Below, in pieces: positions 1 through 10,175 of a stretch of 64,000 bases of DNA. A program made the translations under genes and the position numbers. Position 1 is the stretch's first letter. Every line of letters starts with the position of its first letter. The notes under the pieces are model-generated. The model was not told the origin of the DNA. It saw only the letters and a program-made list of their open reading frames with translations, and ran no database searches. The DNA is from Ascarosepion bandense. Its lineage: Eukaryota; Mollusca; Cephalopoda; Sepiida; Sepiidae. The DNA is taken from positions 974,001 to 1,038,000 of the forward strand of contig JBBBDQ010001184.1 in NCBI GenBank assembly GCA_037127315.1, read 5' to 3'.

Positions 1-45
1 AGAGACAGGGTTACATATATATTATTCAGTTGAGCCTGAATTCTA

Positions 46-1115
46 GGTGTAAAATTAGGGTTGGGTAGTCCAGACGAGTCAATCGTAGAGTTTGACATGA
101 ATGTACGAGCAAAGTACTCAACCTTTGCTGTGGATGTTAGTACTTTATATCGCTTGAATAGAGGAGGAAATTTTCTGTTGTTCAACAGAACCGCCAGTAA
201 TCTTTGAAACCAACCTTGCGAGATATTATACGCTGCTTCATTCTATATGCAAACAACAGTTTTGCAACATTTACAACACGCTTGCATTATTACGAGCAGA
301 GACAAAGTGGTGCTTACTGTGATCAGACGTGTCGCTCCGGTAAAGCCGGAAGAAGTGATTTCTGTAGACGATGGCATCTGATTAAGTAGGAGAGAACCAG
401 AGATGAACGAGTTTAATTCAGAGTTTCTTAGCTATCATGAAAGCATCAATGCCGTCTTTCACTCATGAGGAGACTCCAGTGACGTCGTCTTGGACGGAGA
501 GGCTAAAAACTTTATTCCAAGAGACATTACAAAAGAATTCACGAAACTTGTTCAAGTCCGTCTGTTGAAAGCAGTAAAATATTCAGCTGGTAGGAGGTTC
601 CTGGCTGATGAGAGAGTATAAAGAAACGTTTACTGATACTACCATGATCAATACTGCCAAGAAGGCATGGCTGCATCCCATGGCAAGAGTCTGTGATAGA
701 AATAATGAGGATAAGCATGTCTATTGTGGTTACTGTGGAAACGTGTGGAAAAATCCACCACATGCGTAAGAGATTGAGTGGCTGAGAAATTCCGCGTTTA
801 CACGCCAGGAAATTTCAGCGACAGAGTTTATCCAGTCACTTAGCGTTTTGTGTATTGAAGTCACCGAACCCAAATAAATTAGCAAATGGCTGGAAGGAAA
901 TGGCTTTCGTTATATTGTCTAAAATACTACTATAGAGGAGAGGAAGGGGAGCGATAGAAAAGAATTAGATAGCTTATTGAGTTTAGCAAAAAGAGAGACG
1001 GAGACATATGTGGACAAGAGATTCAAAAGTGATTTCTCTAGCCAGATAGAGAGATTTTTGCTGATAAATCACCCAGTCCATGCATGTGAACATCGCAGTC
1101 CTTCCTAAAGAAATT
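46..1115 (+). pseudogene. Decayed ORF of unrecognised family
   Basis: One frame reads as plausible protein from about 46 to 606, interrupted only by three TGA codons and then a TAA. After a frameshift a second frame continues from about 608 to 1115 with three more stops. The composition is protein-like (charged stretches such as DITKEFTKLVQVRLLKAV, and a Cys pair in YCGYCGNVW) and differs from the AT-rich junk that follows. I do not recognise the family. It could be the remnant of a transposon, an endogenous viral gene or a host gene, and the 5' end may lie outside the window. That it is decayed coding sequence is moderately supported. Its identity is unknown. Confidence 0.45.
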
Positions 1116-2717
1116 AAGTTATCGAGAAATCAAGCGAGGGCATTGTAGAATAAGATTAGTTTCACAGAGAGCACAAATGTCAGGAGACCTTTTGTAGAGG
1201 AACGATTCAACACTGCAAAATTTGGTATGAATACAAAGGACGCTAAAGAAAGAAGTACTGAGAGGTTTAGGTGTTTTTTAACTGGCTGGTTTATTTTTAT
1301 ATCTTAATTGTGTGTTGTCCTGATTTAGAGTTATATCGGTAAGGAGAGGCCTAGAGAAGCAGTAACAGTAGGTCGTCAAATGCAATACCTGTAAGAAAGA
1401 AAATGCAGCATAATAAAATTTCAGGGTTGCCCACTGGAGGCGCTTGCAGGAGCACCTATCCATATGAGTATGGCACTACAAGAACTTTGATAATGTTCAA
1501 CTGTTGATCAGAGCAGACTCTCAAAACGCTACGTAAGAGTTTGTGTTTCTAAATACAAGACAGAAGAAGCATCAAGAAAACTGCCAACTCGATACCCTCA
1601 GTATGAAGAGCCATCGCTACCATCCTCACACTTCACAAAAAAACCCTTGAAAATACTACTATTAAGAATTGAGGAAGGGAAAGAAATCGGTAACCTTTTC
1701 CTAAACAATACATAAAGGATGAGCTTCTACTCCTGTTCAAAGAAATGAATACGGACTGGATGATAGTCGAACTTATCTAGTTCAATTGAAAATAATAAAA
1801 TCAATAAGGTGTAAATTAGTAGGAGTCAGAATAAGTTAGTATACGCCATTAGAGATTCAATAAATGATTTTAAAATCTCAGAAACACAAATAAAAACACA
1901 GATAAAAAATAATAAAAATCTAATGATAAAAGTAATTTACCTCGATTTTAACAAAAAATTAACTAATGACATTACAGAATTCAACATTCAAATAAGATAA
2001 ACGTTAACACTCGAAACGCTCAGACAAATTTGAAAATATACCCCTGTCTAAATTAAAAAATGCTGCTTGCAGACATTAAATACGAAATGTTTTTTTTTTT
2101 AAAAGTGAAAAAAACGTTTGAATAACAAATTTTAGGAATAGGAAATCAACATTAGTCTAGTCAGAAAAACAAAACAAGCATTAGGAATTTTACGACAATT
2201 ACTTTCCAAATTTACATACTCATTCATAAAAAGAGAATAATATTAAATAAATTAAAATTATTCATAATAATGGATAAATGTATAAGTAATTTAACAAAAT
2301 ACAGGCTATTGAATGTTCTTAATATAATAATTCTTAAACTTGTGACATAACATTTATTTTAAAAATTCATAGTAAAACAGTCAGTGATTATTATGATATA
2401 CCTTAAAAAATAATAAAAGTATGAATATAGACTAAGAATTATACAAGTATGAATTAATAATTGCAAATTCATAATAAATTAAACAACAAAAATATAACAG
2501 TAAATGCATAATTAAAAAAACGAATCAAAGTTTTCTTTCAAAATGTGACATCTGTGTATTATTCAGTTGTTTATTAATTTAACTAGCTGAAAAACTTTAC
2601 GTAACCTCAAACTAAATATTGTAGACTTTTTAAGATGCAAGACCATAGTTTTACCAGAAATACCTACAACTAATATCGTATTACTTAAAGAATAATATAT
2701 ATGCTAGGTTTTGCGAT
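1116..2717. other. AT-rich stretch, no gene seen
   Basis: The sequence becomes strongly AT-rich from about 1790, with many A and T runs. No frame shows a recognisable protein and I see no structured repeat. Confidence 0.5.
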
Positions 2718-2834
2718 TCAGTGTGAGTAGCAGTTGTCATAGCATAGTTCTGTGTGTTCTCTGTGACGACAGCCTATTTCCTGTCCTTGTTCTCCAAGTA
2801 CTCTTTACCTGTACTGGTCTCTTCATTTGCATAC
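2718..2834. repeat. Direct repeat, LTR remnant (copy A)
   Basis: This 117-bp stretch matches 5262-5378 in the same orientation and at the same length, roughly 80% identical by eye. Shared blocks include CTCTGTGACGACAG and TACTGGTCT. The position at both edges of the gypsy remnant suggests LTR remains. No TG...CA ends could be fixed. Confidence 0.6.
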
Positions 2835-3199
2835 AGTACCTCACCGTCATAAATCAGAGAGGTTTCACGCCCTTGTTATTTCTCTTACTACTCCTAATTA
2901 TTTTGGTTTTGTATTTTCCTCCCTCTTGTCTCTCTTGCTTTTTCCTCTATATTGATCTCGGTCTCTCTTCATTTTCCTCCTCATCTACATCCATTTACTC
3001 ATTCTCATCTTCTTCCATTTTCCTGTTCTGTTTCAATTCCATTTAACTTTCTGCCTTGTCTTGTTCTTGACCTCCCATTTCCACATCCTCCAGTTTGTCT
3101 ACGCTTCTGAATTTATCTGCTTGTGCCAGTATATGTTGCCTTTGTTCCTGATATTTTATCTTTACATCCTTCAGCTCGTTTCTGCTTTTGAACTGAACT

Positions 3200-3770
3200 T
3201 CATATGCCAGTGTATCTTGTCTCTTCTTTTTCAATATAGCCGTCTTGGGACCTTTTTGCCGTATCTAGTTTCGTCCCTTTATTCTTTCTATACCACGTTT
3301 TACTAGTTGCAAGGACGGTTCTGATTTGTTTTCTCATTAAGGCCAAGGGGCTGGTTTCCTTCATGCATGTTGAATAGATCTGTAACTCGGAGGCATTTTG
3401 ATAAACACGTTTCTCTACATTCTGTAAGTGATGAAAAAGCACTTAATCTTATTTTCAGTGTTTGTAACATTCTTTCTACAATTCCAATAAATTGTGGTTG
3501 ATACGAAGTGTCTTGTATGGGATGCATCCAATTTGATTTAACCACACACGTCGCTAAATTTGGATGCATTGTCGGTGACAAGGGTCCATTCTTTGAGAAA
3601 ATGTTTCTTAGTATTTGATTTATTGTAATGGCATTTCTGGCTTTTACTCTGACTTCTGATCATGCTGAATATGAGTCCATTAATACTAAGAATACTCCCC
3701 TTTATCTGATATGTGATCCATATGAACCCTAATCCACGGCTCTGCTTCTTTCAATTTCTATTTGATTATA
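3200..3770 (-). pseudogene. Ty3/gypsy integrase fragment
   Basis: Minus-strand translation across several frames shows integrase-core landmarks: a PWIRVHMDH-like start of the catalytic core, a MDSYSA-like second block, then FSKNGPL and the region near QPQFIGIVERMLQTLK that corresponds to the conserved glutamate helix. The C-terminal part continues at 3200-3442 in another frame. In an intact element integrase inserts the cDNA into the host chromosome. Several stops and frameshifts make this copy non-functional. It follows the RT fragment with too little DNA between for RNase H. Confidence 0.7.
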
Positions 3771-3800
3771 CGATGGCTTGAGATCAATTTTTGCGAATTA

Positions 3801-4103
3801 CTATATATTTGCTAACTCGTCGCTTGCAGTTTCGATATTTGGCAACGGATATGAGTCTGAACATACCTGTTTATTCACCCTTAACTTATAATCACCACAT
3901 ATATTTAAATATCCATTAGCTTTCCTTATCGCTACTTTTGGTGATGACCAAGTTCTACCACCTTGAGTTACTCTTTCTAGTATGCCGGTTTTTAATTTTG
4001 CAACGACCAAAGATAGGTTATGAACTTGAAGTTTTCTTAACTCTATATACTTTGAGTGATACTTTTCCTGTAGTCGAATGCTTGCTTTATAGCCTTTTAC
4101 CAA
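3801..4103 (-). pseudogene. Ty3/gypsy reverse transcriptase fragment
   Basis: A 100-codon open stretch shows the N-terminal part of a gypsy-type reverse transcriptase: a basic helix, a GILERVTQGG-like turn, the WSSP motif, then VAIRKANGYLNICGDYK and the SYPLPNIE segment. These are the palm motifs upstream of the catalytic YxDD box. The YxDD box, thumb and RNase H are absent. The fragment lies between gag and integrase remnants on the same strand. It lacks the catalytic aspartates, so it has no function. Confidence 0.8.
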
Positions 4104-4389
4104 ATCCTACTGCATGGAATTGATTAGTCTAGCTGTGTCTACTTTTAATACACCAATCCCTAATGATCCGTGTTCTTTTTTTCATGCCACAAGTGTAATG
4201 AGAATTATTACACAACGCTTGTCGGTTTTAAAATTGCCTTGAAATGTGCCCATTTTTTTATGATCGTTTCATCAAATTCCTTTAGTTGTTCGCAGCTTGT
4301 TCTTAATTTCGGTCATCCTAACTTTATTCTAATTTTTTTTTTTTTTGTTACCAGCGTTATTTCACTGCCCGTCTCAACTTGCATGTCAA

Positions 4390-5150
4390 ATATTTGGCTA
4401 TTTATCCGTTTTTTTTTCTCTACCTCTTTTTTGTGCATTCATTGTAAATACATTAGCTTCTTCTTCGGAGGTTGTTTGAACAGTTTTTACTTTTCTTATT
4501 TGCTTTTCGTATTTCCATACGTTTTGAAAATGATATTTCTTTTTTTTTTTCAAATCGGGCATATATTTCTCAGAGATGAACATTTATACTTGTCTCTCAT
4601 ATGACTTTTTCCACAGTATTTACATTAATTATGGATTTAGTAGTGCTCATCCTATATGTCACAAATTCTTCGTTTGGTCGATTAGATTCTCTGAGCAACT
4701 CTAATTGTTGCAAAAACTTGATGCTAGCTTCCAAACTTATTTTGCTACTCAGCAGACATTTTAGTATCTTTTGCTAGTGGTTTTGCTCCTGCAAGCTTTC
4801 AGTTAATCTAAGAAGAAAAATTAATTGATTAACTGTCGTCACTTCATGGGCTCCCAAGTTTTAAAATTTACAATAATTTACTCGTTCTTTCAATCTATGT
4901 AAGCATTGCATAATGGACTTCTGTGGTGATTGTTTAGTTTTCAAAGTCTTGGTTCTTTTTCTTTTTCTTTTTATTTTTTTGTCTTATGATTTCTTTTACG
5001 ACTTACACGATTTGCTCAAACGCTATTTCTTCTAACTCGCTAACAGTTAACACATTGTTAAAATTATTTTTACAGCTTCGCATCCAACTGTAGCAAGACA
5101 TAAATCAGTTATCTCGTTTTCTCCTCCATCGGTCTTGGAGTCGATTTATT
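4390..5150 (-). pseudogene. Ty3/gypsy gag fragment with zinc knuckle
   Basis: At about 4660-4570 the minus strand encodes CKYCGKSHMRDKYKC followed by a further Cys and a lysine-rich KKKKYHFQNV run. This is the double zinc-knuckle arrangement of gypsy nucleocapsids. Upstream (4950-4680) lies an alpha-helical gag-like segment in the frame that includes SPQKSIMQCLHRLKERV and an EASIKFLQQLELLRESN-like end, typical of the capsid C-terminus. Stops and frameshifts are present. Assignment is by motif and position, and the N-terminal limit is uncertain. Confidence 0.65.
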
Positions 5151-5261
5151 TTTTTACTCTTGAAAATGCCGCAGACTTTCTCATCCATGTTTTTACCTTT
5201 TCTGGTTCGTCCAAGTGAAATCATGGATCTTCTCGCCGATGCCATTATTATGTTTCACATA

Positions 5262-5378
5262 TCAATGTGGGTAGCAATATCAATATCCCAGTTCTGCGTG
5301 TCCTCTGTGACGACAGGCTATTTTCTGTCCTACTTCTCTAAATACACTTTATCTATACTGGTCTTTTCATTCGTATAC
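5262..5378. repeat. Direct repeat, LTR remnant (copy B)
   Basis: This is the partner of 2718-2834, same orientation and same 117-bp length, lying at the 5' edge of the minus-strand gypsy remnant. Divergence between the two suggests an old insertion. Confidence 0.6.
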
Positions 5379-5734
5379 GAGACTACAATATATATGAAAA
5401 CTAGTTGATTACTCAATCCGGATCATTAAAAGAAAATCGGATAAATTAACGAAGAAAAATGCATATTTACCTTAAAATACTAGTGTAGCAAGGCTATCGA
5501 CAAAGCAGGTACCTTTAACCCCGCTTGGAATTAAAGTAATACGATCGAATCAAGGACAACAAAGACGAGAGTTTATAAATTCAAGCCAAATTTTTATTGA
5601 CAAAATCTGGCAAACGTATTTACAGAATGTTTGTTGAGTCGGCAGTGTCAATCGAAAGGATCGTTTGGTTCCAAGGCGGTAGACGAGTGGCTGGCAGGGC
5701 CGTGCAGAGGTAATGCTGGTTGCTAGATGTTTTG

Positions 5735-5890
5735 CTTCGGTCGTTCCAAGAAGGACTGTTGCTGGAGACGGTTAGAACTGTCGCATACGTAACCAGCTAG
5801 TCCTAAAAAAGACTGTAGCACATGTACACAGTTAGAGAATCCTAAAAAGGACTGTTGCACCTGTAATCAGTTAGCCCTTAGAAGGGCTGT
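5735..5890. repeat. Imperfect hairpin-forming tandem repeats in the LTR
   Basis: Three or four diverged units share the pattern AGTCCTAAAAA-GGACTGT followed by CACCTGTA and CAGTTAG. Each unit can fold on itself because the CCT and AGG/ACT arms are complementary. They lie just upstream of the TATA-like box of the LTR, so they could be promoter-proximal repeats. Function is not known. Confidence 0.5.
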
Positions 5891-5914
5891 TGTATATATA
5901 GCCGGGATACGACT

Positions 5915-6085
5915 TCTGCTGGTGCCTGGTGCACCTGCTGCTTCTGCCTGGTGCTTGGTGCGTCTGCTGCTTGGTGCGCCCGCTGGGGCTGGTTGGTGCT
6001 TTGGTGGGCCTGCTGCTTCTGTTTGGTGCGTCTGCTGCTTGGTGCGCTCTCTGGTGCTGGTGGCTGCTGCTGCAGGGGTACGTTG
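5915..6085. repeat. G/T-rich minisatellite, TGGTGC/CTGCTGCTT units
   Basis: Irregular units built from CTGGTGC, TTGGTGCGTCTGCTGC and CTGCTTCTG repeat about six times. The strong base bias opens long artefactual frames on both strands, which I do not regard as genes. Confidence 0.6.
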
Positions 6086-6141
6086 CCGATAGCCCCCTAC
6101 AAGTGGTGCCCGCCGACGTTTGATATTTACGATCGATCAAG

Positions 6142-6840
6142 ATGGCAACAGAGTGGGAACAGCACTCTCCCATAAACGTAGCGATGCCACCCTCAAACCT
6201 ACCCGCATACAACCACCAAAACGAAAATTGGTTTCTTCAACTGGAAGCGATTTTCTCAGTACGGAGGAATATCATTGCAACAGACAAAATTTGCCTACGT
6301 AGTGAAAGTCTTGCCACCTTCAGTGGTCGACGAAGTGGCCAACATCCTGGAAAATGTTTTTTCCTGGAAAATGTTTTTTCCTGGAAAATGTTTTTTCCTG
6401 GAAAATGTTACCCGAGCAGGAGCCATATTTTCATCTAAAGGATGTAATTCTAAAACGTACCGGCCGTTCGGACGAAGAGCTACTCCGCGAACTTTTCACC
6501 AACGTTACCAGGGGTGACAAAACACCCTCACAAATCCTACACTTTATGAAGAGCCGACTGGGAAAACATTCGATGGCTGAATCTATTCTGCGTGAACCGT
6601 GTATAGACAAGCTACTTACCACAATAATGCAGATATTAGCGCTGATCGTGGAAAACACACCACTGGACCAGGTAGCAGACTCCGCTGACCGTATCGATGC
6701 AAAAATGGACCAAGGAGTATGTGCCGTGAGGTACCCAGACGTCACACCGACCAAAGATGAGGATCTAAGAAAGGTGGTAACTGACATGCAACAGCAGCTA
6801 CAGGATATCCGTCTACTGCTCTCCCGCAAACTAAGACTAG
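6142..6840 (+). pseudogene. Ty3/gypsy gag, frameshifted
   Basis: Translation needs three frames in turn. The first, from ATG 6142, gives the PPSNLPAY and WFLQLEAIFS segment typical of molluscan gypsy gag N-termini. The second, near 6275-6350, gives TKFAYVVKVLPPSVVDEVA. The third, from about 6410, gives the helical capsid region including RSDEELLRELFTNVTRGD and TPLDQVADSADRI. It lies 40 bp after a PBS-like site and LTR. Pol is absent downstream: the homology fades near 6840. A 17-bp tandem repeat interrupts the middle. Gag would form the particle of an LTR retrotransposon; this copy is broken. Confidence 0.8.
6346..6409. repeat. 17-bp tandem repeat, four copies, inside gag
   Basis: The unit CCTGGAAAATGTTTTTT begins at 6346, 6363, 6380 and 6397. 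Three extra copies add 51 bp, so the surrounding reading frame is kept even though the unit is not a multiple of three. Confidence 0.9.
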
Positions 6841-8542
6841 TAAAAATAGCAATAATTTATATTTACGCTTAAAAAAATGTTACATTTTGAGCAGTCATTT
6901 TTGTTGTAATTCGGTGTCTCTAATTTGATCTAAAAACTTAGCCCAAGAATCCCTTGTTAATTTTAACACCTCTAAAAAGTGAAAGTAGCTATTCAGGTTC
7001 AAATTTCAGTCGATTCTGTTTCGCTCTCTTCGCGCTAATGCAATTGGATTGAAAAAATGCAGGAATTACTCTTCCTTCAACTACCATTTAAATAGAAGTG
7101 GTGACTTGGCTTTCTTGCCTTTCATAGGAGCCACTCTAGTAGCAAAAGAATGCTGAATTCTAGCATGAGTACGTTTGTTTGTAGTCTTGGTTGTACATGA
7201 TGAACTATTTTTAGGTTATCCATTCTTTCGAAAAGTGTAGCTTGCCCTACAGGAATTTTTATCGATATAATACCTTCGTTTCCTTAGACAAGATGTAACC
7301 ATAAAGATAGATTACTAAATTTTTTCAAAAACATCTATGTGAAAAATTAATAAACGGGACTCAAATTTGAACTCGACTCGCAGTTTCCATTTTCCCGCGT
7401 AGATAGCCGGTACGCTAACCGCATGACCCGCACATATACGGCTTTTGTAAATTCAATTTTTATTGATGTTTTCTCTGTACAGATACTAAAAATACTAAAA
7501 AGCGTCTCATTATGGTCTCATAGAATGCATCATGAATAGTGTGTTCGATTCTCGGTAATCTATATTTATCATACTGTGCATGAAAAAAGATATTACCCTG
7601 GTGGGTAATGATTAGCAATCCTAGCTAAAAGCCAAAATTTTTAATATTAATTTTTAAAGACGTGAATGTTCTACTTTGAAGATTAATATAAAAAATCTTT
7701 CGAGATCTATCTAAATTTAAGTCTGACTTAAGATGAGTAAATAGAAAAATTAAGAAAAATTTGCTGAAATTCACTGAGATATATGAGGCCGAATTTGATT
7801 GATTTCTTCATCTACAGATTGAGCAAGAAGTAAGGTCAAAGATTAATAGCTGAATGACTGATAAAAAAGATCGATTGAAAGGGCGAGGAATCGTAAATAT
7901 GTTTTCGCTATCATTATTAATGGATTATTAGTTCTCGTGGAGGATTCAGATGAGATTCTTGTAAGTGGTTTCGTTTTTAATTCTTTTGCTCTTGTTAAGT
8001 TTTATGTATGCGGAAGATTCACATCTTGATTAAATCTTTTTTATCTCACGAATTACATATGCTGTATATTTTATTTGTTACCGCTGTTAAAAGTCTTCGT
8101 GTAATGTGATTCCTGGGATTCGATAAATACACTAATCTACAAAATCCAATGTAGGGAAATTTGCTTCGAAATCCACAGGATTCATTCACAATATATTTTT
8201 ATAGAACAATAGTTTGTAGCTAATAGTTTAAACAGAGAACTGTTTTTTTTTCTGCCATATGCACGGCTGGTGCAAACTGTAAGTGAGCAACGCTTTGCAT
8301 TTTCTTGAATCGAAAGGATCATATCGAATGAATTACTAGGTCTACTCCTAGGTATATTACTCTATTATTTCTTGACAGAAAATTCTTCATCAGAAAACTT
8401 CTTGCACATTTATAAATCTACTAATCGTCCGTACATTAAACATAATTGTCATATCTGCTCTAGCGTTCCGACTATACAAGTTCTATTGAAAAAATAACAA
8501 GACAGGTTTCACAAACAGTTTTTTAAAATTTAAGTCTACAAA
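6841..8542. other. Non-coding, one SINE-like head only
   Basis: AT-rich sequence without a recognisable gene. Apart from the tRNA-like segment at 7350-7442 I see no supported feature. Confidence 0.5.
7350..7442 (-). mobile_element. tRNA-derived SINE head
   Basis: On the minus strand the sequence has a box A-like TGCGGTTAGCGTA and, about 45 bases on, a box B-like GAGTTCAAATTTGAGTC followed by a short complementary end. This is the internal RNA polymerase III promoter of a tRNA-derived SINE. It resembles the segment at 47185-47290, which shares GAATGGAAAC/AAATGGAAAC just before box B. No proper cloverleaf can be drawn, so a functional tRNA is unlikely. Confidence 0.5.
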
Positions 8543-8960
8543 CTACATGGTTTCCATTTTAAAAGTACCCTCTCGAACTTCATGCACATATCTGTCATTT
8601 TCTGTCACGTTTCTATGCACTGCTGGAAAGATTCTTCTTTGATGTCCTCATCTCTGTCGTTACTGTTTTCTTCATAGTCACCACTTCTTCAAAACGGATC
8701 CTTGAACTTAGAGCAAAATAAGGTAAATAAGGAGTTTGTTCCAGTATGAACGGTGAGGCTCTTCTCGGCCAGGACTTCCGGATACTCATGGCGTTTTGAG
8801 CAGGTGCATTGTTGTAATGATTCAGACACGAATTGAACTCAGCTCACAAAAGTATGTAAAAACAAAAAACCAAAGGTTGTAGAAAGCTTTTAAGGTGATA
8901 ACACTCTTTTGTCCATAGGTTTCAGGGCCCACTGCAGCCGTTACATTTCACACAGAACTC
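8543..8960 (-). pseudogene. mariner-family transposase C-terminal remnant
   Basis: Minus-strand frames give NNAPAQNAMSIR (compare the conserved DNAPAH segment holding the second catalytic aspartate), then a degraded LEQTPYLPYFAL in place of LEQPPYSPDLAP, then FEEVVTMKKTVTTEMR and EDIKEESFQQCIE, ending at a stop at 8543-8545. This order is that of a mariner/Tc1-type DDE transposase C-terminal half. The first Asp of the motif is replaced by Asn and frameshifts break the frame. Only about 140 codons remain. It is a different lineage from the remnant at 11543-12605. Confidence 0.7.
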
Positions 8961-9624
8961 ATTCCTTTGAGAGCCTTGAGAAAATTCAAAAAGATTCAAA
9001 ATTCAAAGACTTTTCTATCAAGTAATTGATCTTTATCTGTCATTTCAGCTTTAGTCATTTTCTCATCATCGCATATTGGTCATTTCTACAAATATTTTTA
9101 TAGTAATTCTTACTGGCTTTTTTCCAAGCTGCCCCGACTACATGAATTTAAGCCTACTACTAAATTGGTAACTAGGTTTTACTGTTGAATTAGCTAGAGA
9201 CAACCGTCAGTTTTATTCTAATAGTTTCTTTTCTCGTGCTTCTTGCCTGTGGAGCTCCCTTTCGATTTCTTACTTCTCTGCTACCGATAATCTTCAAAAA
9301 TTATAGTGTTCTCATTATAGTTACTTTTGTCTTGCTTTGGATTAAATGAATAAAAATAATTTAAAACGAGTTAGTCCATATACATAACCTCGATACATAT
9401 CTGAAAAAAGCTGTTTAAGAATATACTTGTTAGCATAATATTTTGTGTTGTTAGACAAAACTACCCCAAGCCAGCCTATAATATGTTCAGTGTTTTTATT
9501 TCCTATAATACATTGTTTATAACTGATCCATACACCACCGCAGTTTATTGTATTATATCGTATTTAACTAAATCAAGATAAATGTAAACGCAGGCCCCTA
9601 AGTAATGTTCAGTTTATCCACGAC
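8961..9624. other. Non-coding, nothing recognised
   Basis: No gene, tRNA or repeat array was recognised in this stretch. Confidence 0.4.
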
Positions 9625-9800
9625 TAGCAGTATAGCCCGGCGTTGCTCGGGTGTAATGAAAGCTTTAAACTAATCCAAGGTTCTAGAGCTCAGACTCAAC
9701 CTAAAGAATATCTGTGTGAAGTTTGGTGAGAATCGGATAAAAATTGTGTATTTGTATAAATGACATACAGACAGATAAACAGACACACACAAACATCTTG

Positions 9801-9803
<3 letters not shown>

Positions 9804-9854
<51 letters not shown>
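9804..9854. repeat. (AT)n microsatellite
   Basis: Uninterrupted AT dinucleotides inside the interspersed repeat. Confidence 0.95.
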
Positions 9855-9856
<2 letters not shown>

Positions 9857-10099
9857 CCGATTTTCTGCACTTTTGTAAGAACTGCAACCTTGAAACTTCT
9901 GAATATCGTTTCTTATGTGTGTGAGTGTATCAAATTTGATTAAAATCGGACCACTCCTTCTATAACCTGATTTTTTTTCGATTATCGATTTTCCATATTT
10001 ATCGGGAGTAACTAGCTAAGAACACTTGCAGATGCTTATAGTACAACTGTGTAAATTTTCAAGAAAATCGGTTCAGCCGTTTCGGAGTCTATAGGTAAC

Positions 10100-10100
<1 letters not shown>

Positions 10101-10152
<52 letters not shown>
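10101..10152. repeat. (CA)n microsatellite
   Basis: Uninterrupted CA dinucleotides forming the 3' part of the interspersed repeat at 9625-10175. Confidence 0.95.
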
Positions 10153-10156
<4 letters not shown>

Positions 10157-10175
10157 CAAAGTTCCATTTATAAAT

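Larger units (their letters stand above)
2718..5378 (-). mobile_element. Degraded Ty3/gypsy LTR retrotransposon
   Basis: Read on the minus strand, the pieces come in the normal order: gag with a zinc knuckle (about 5150-4390), reverse transcriptase (4103-3801) and integrase (about 3770-3200). The interval is bounded by a 117-bp direct repeat (2718-2834 and 5262-5378), consistent with old LTR remnants. Only about 2.7 kb remains, against 5-6 kb for an intact element. Most of the reverse transcriptase and all of the RNase H region are missing between RT and integrase. Frameshifts and stops occur throughout, so it cannot be active. Family assignment rests on gag, RT and integrase motifs seen together. 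Confidence 0.75.
5484..6101 (+). repeat. 5' LTR of a second gypsy element
   Basis: The segment begins TGTAG and ends CTACA, a perfect 5-bp inverted terminal motif with the TG...CA ends of an LTR, 618 bp long. Two bases after the end is TGGTGCCCGCCGACG, which looks like a primer-binding site. The gag start codon follows at 6142. A TATA-like TGTATATATAG lies near 5890. No matching 3' LTR is in the window. LTR status rests on terminal motif, PBS-like sequence and downstream gag together. Confidence 0.65.
9625..10175 (+). mobile_element. Interspersed repeat with GCCCGGCGTTGCTCGGG head
   Basis: The unit starts with TAGCCCGGCGTTGCTCGGG, contains GTTTGGTGAGAATCGGATAA and the later GAAAATCGGTTCAGCCGTTTCGGAGTC, and ends in a long CA array followed by ATAGACAAAGTTCC. 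These phrases are typical of RTE-related non-autonomous repeats and LINE 3' ends in many invertebrates. No ORF is present. Orientation is taken from the terminal microsatellite. Exact class is inferred. Confidence 0.5.

Noticed and set aside
607..635. CTGATGA...GAAAC as a hammerhead
   Set aside because: The intervening bases cannot pair into a stem II.
2711..3306. Plus-strand hydrophobic frames that look like membrane proteins
   Set aside because: They are antisense to the gypsy integrase and its pyrimidine-rich complement.
5871..6212. 113-codon minus-strand frame rich in His, Gln, Pro and Thr
   Set aside because: It is the antisense of the TGGTGC minisatellite inside an LTR.
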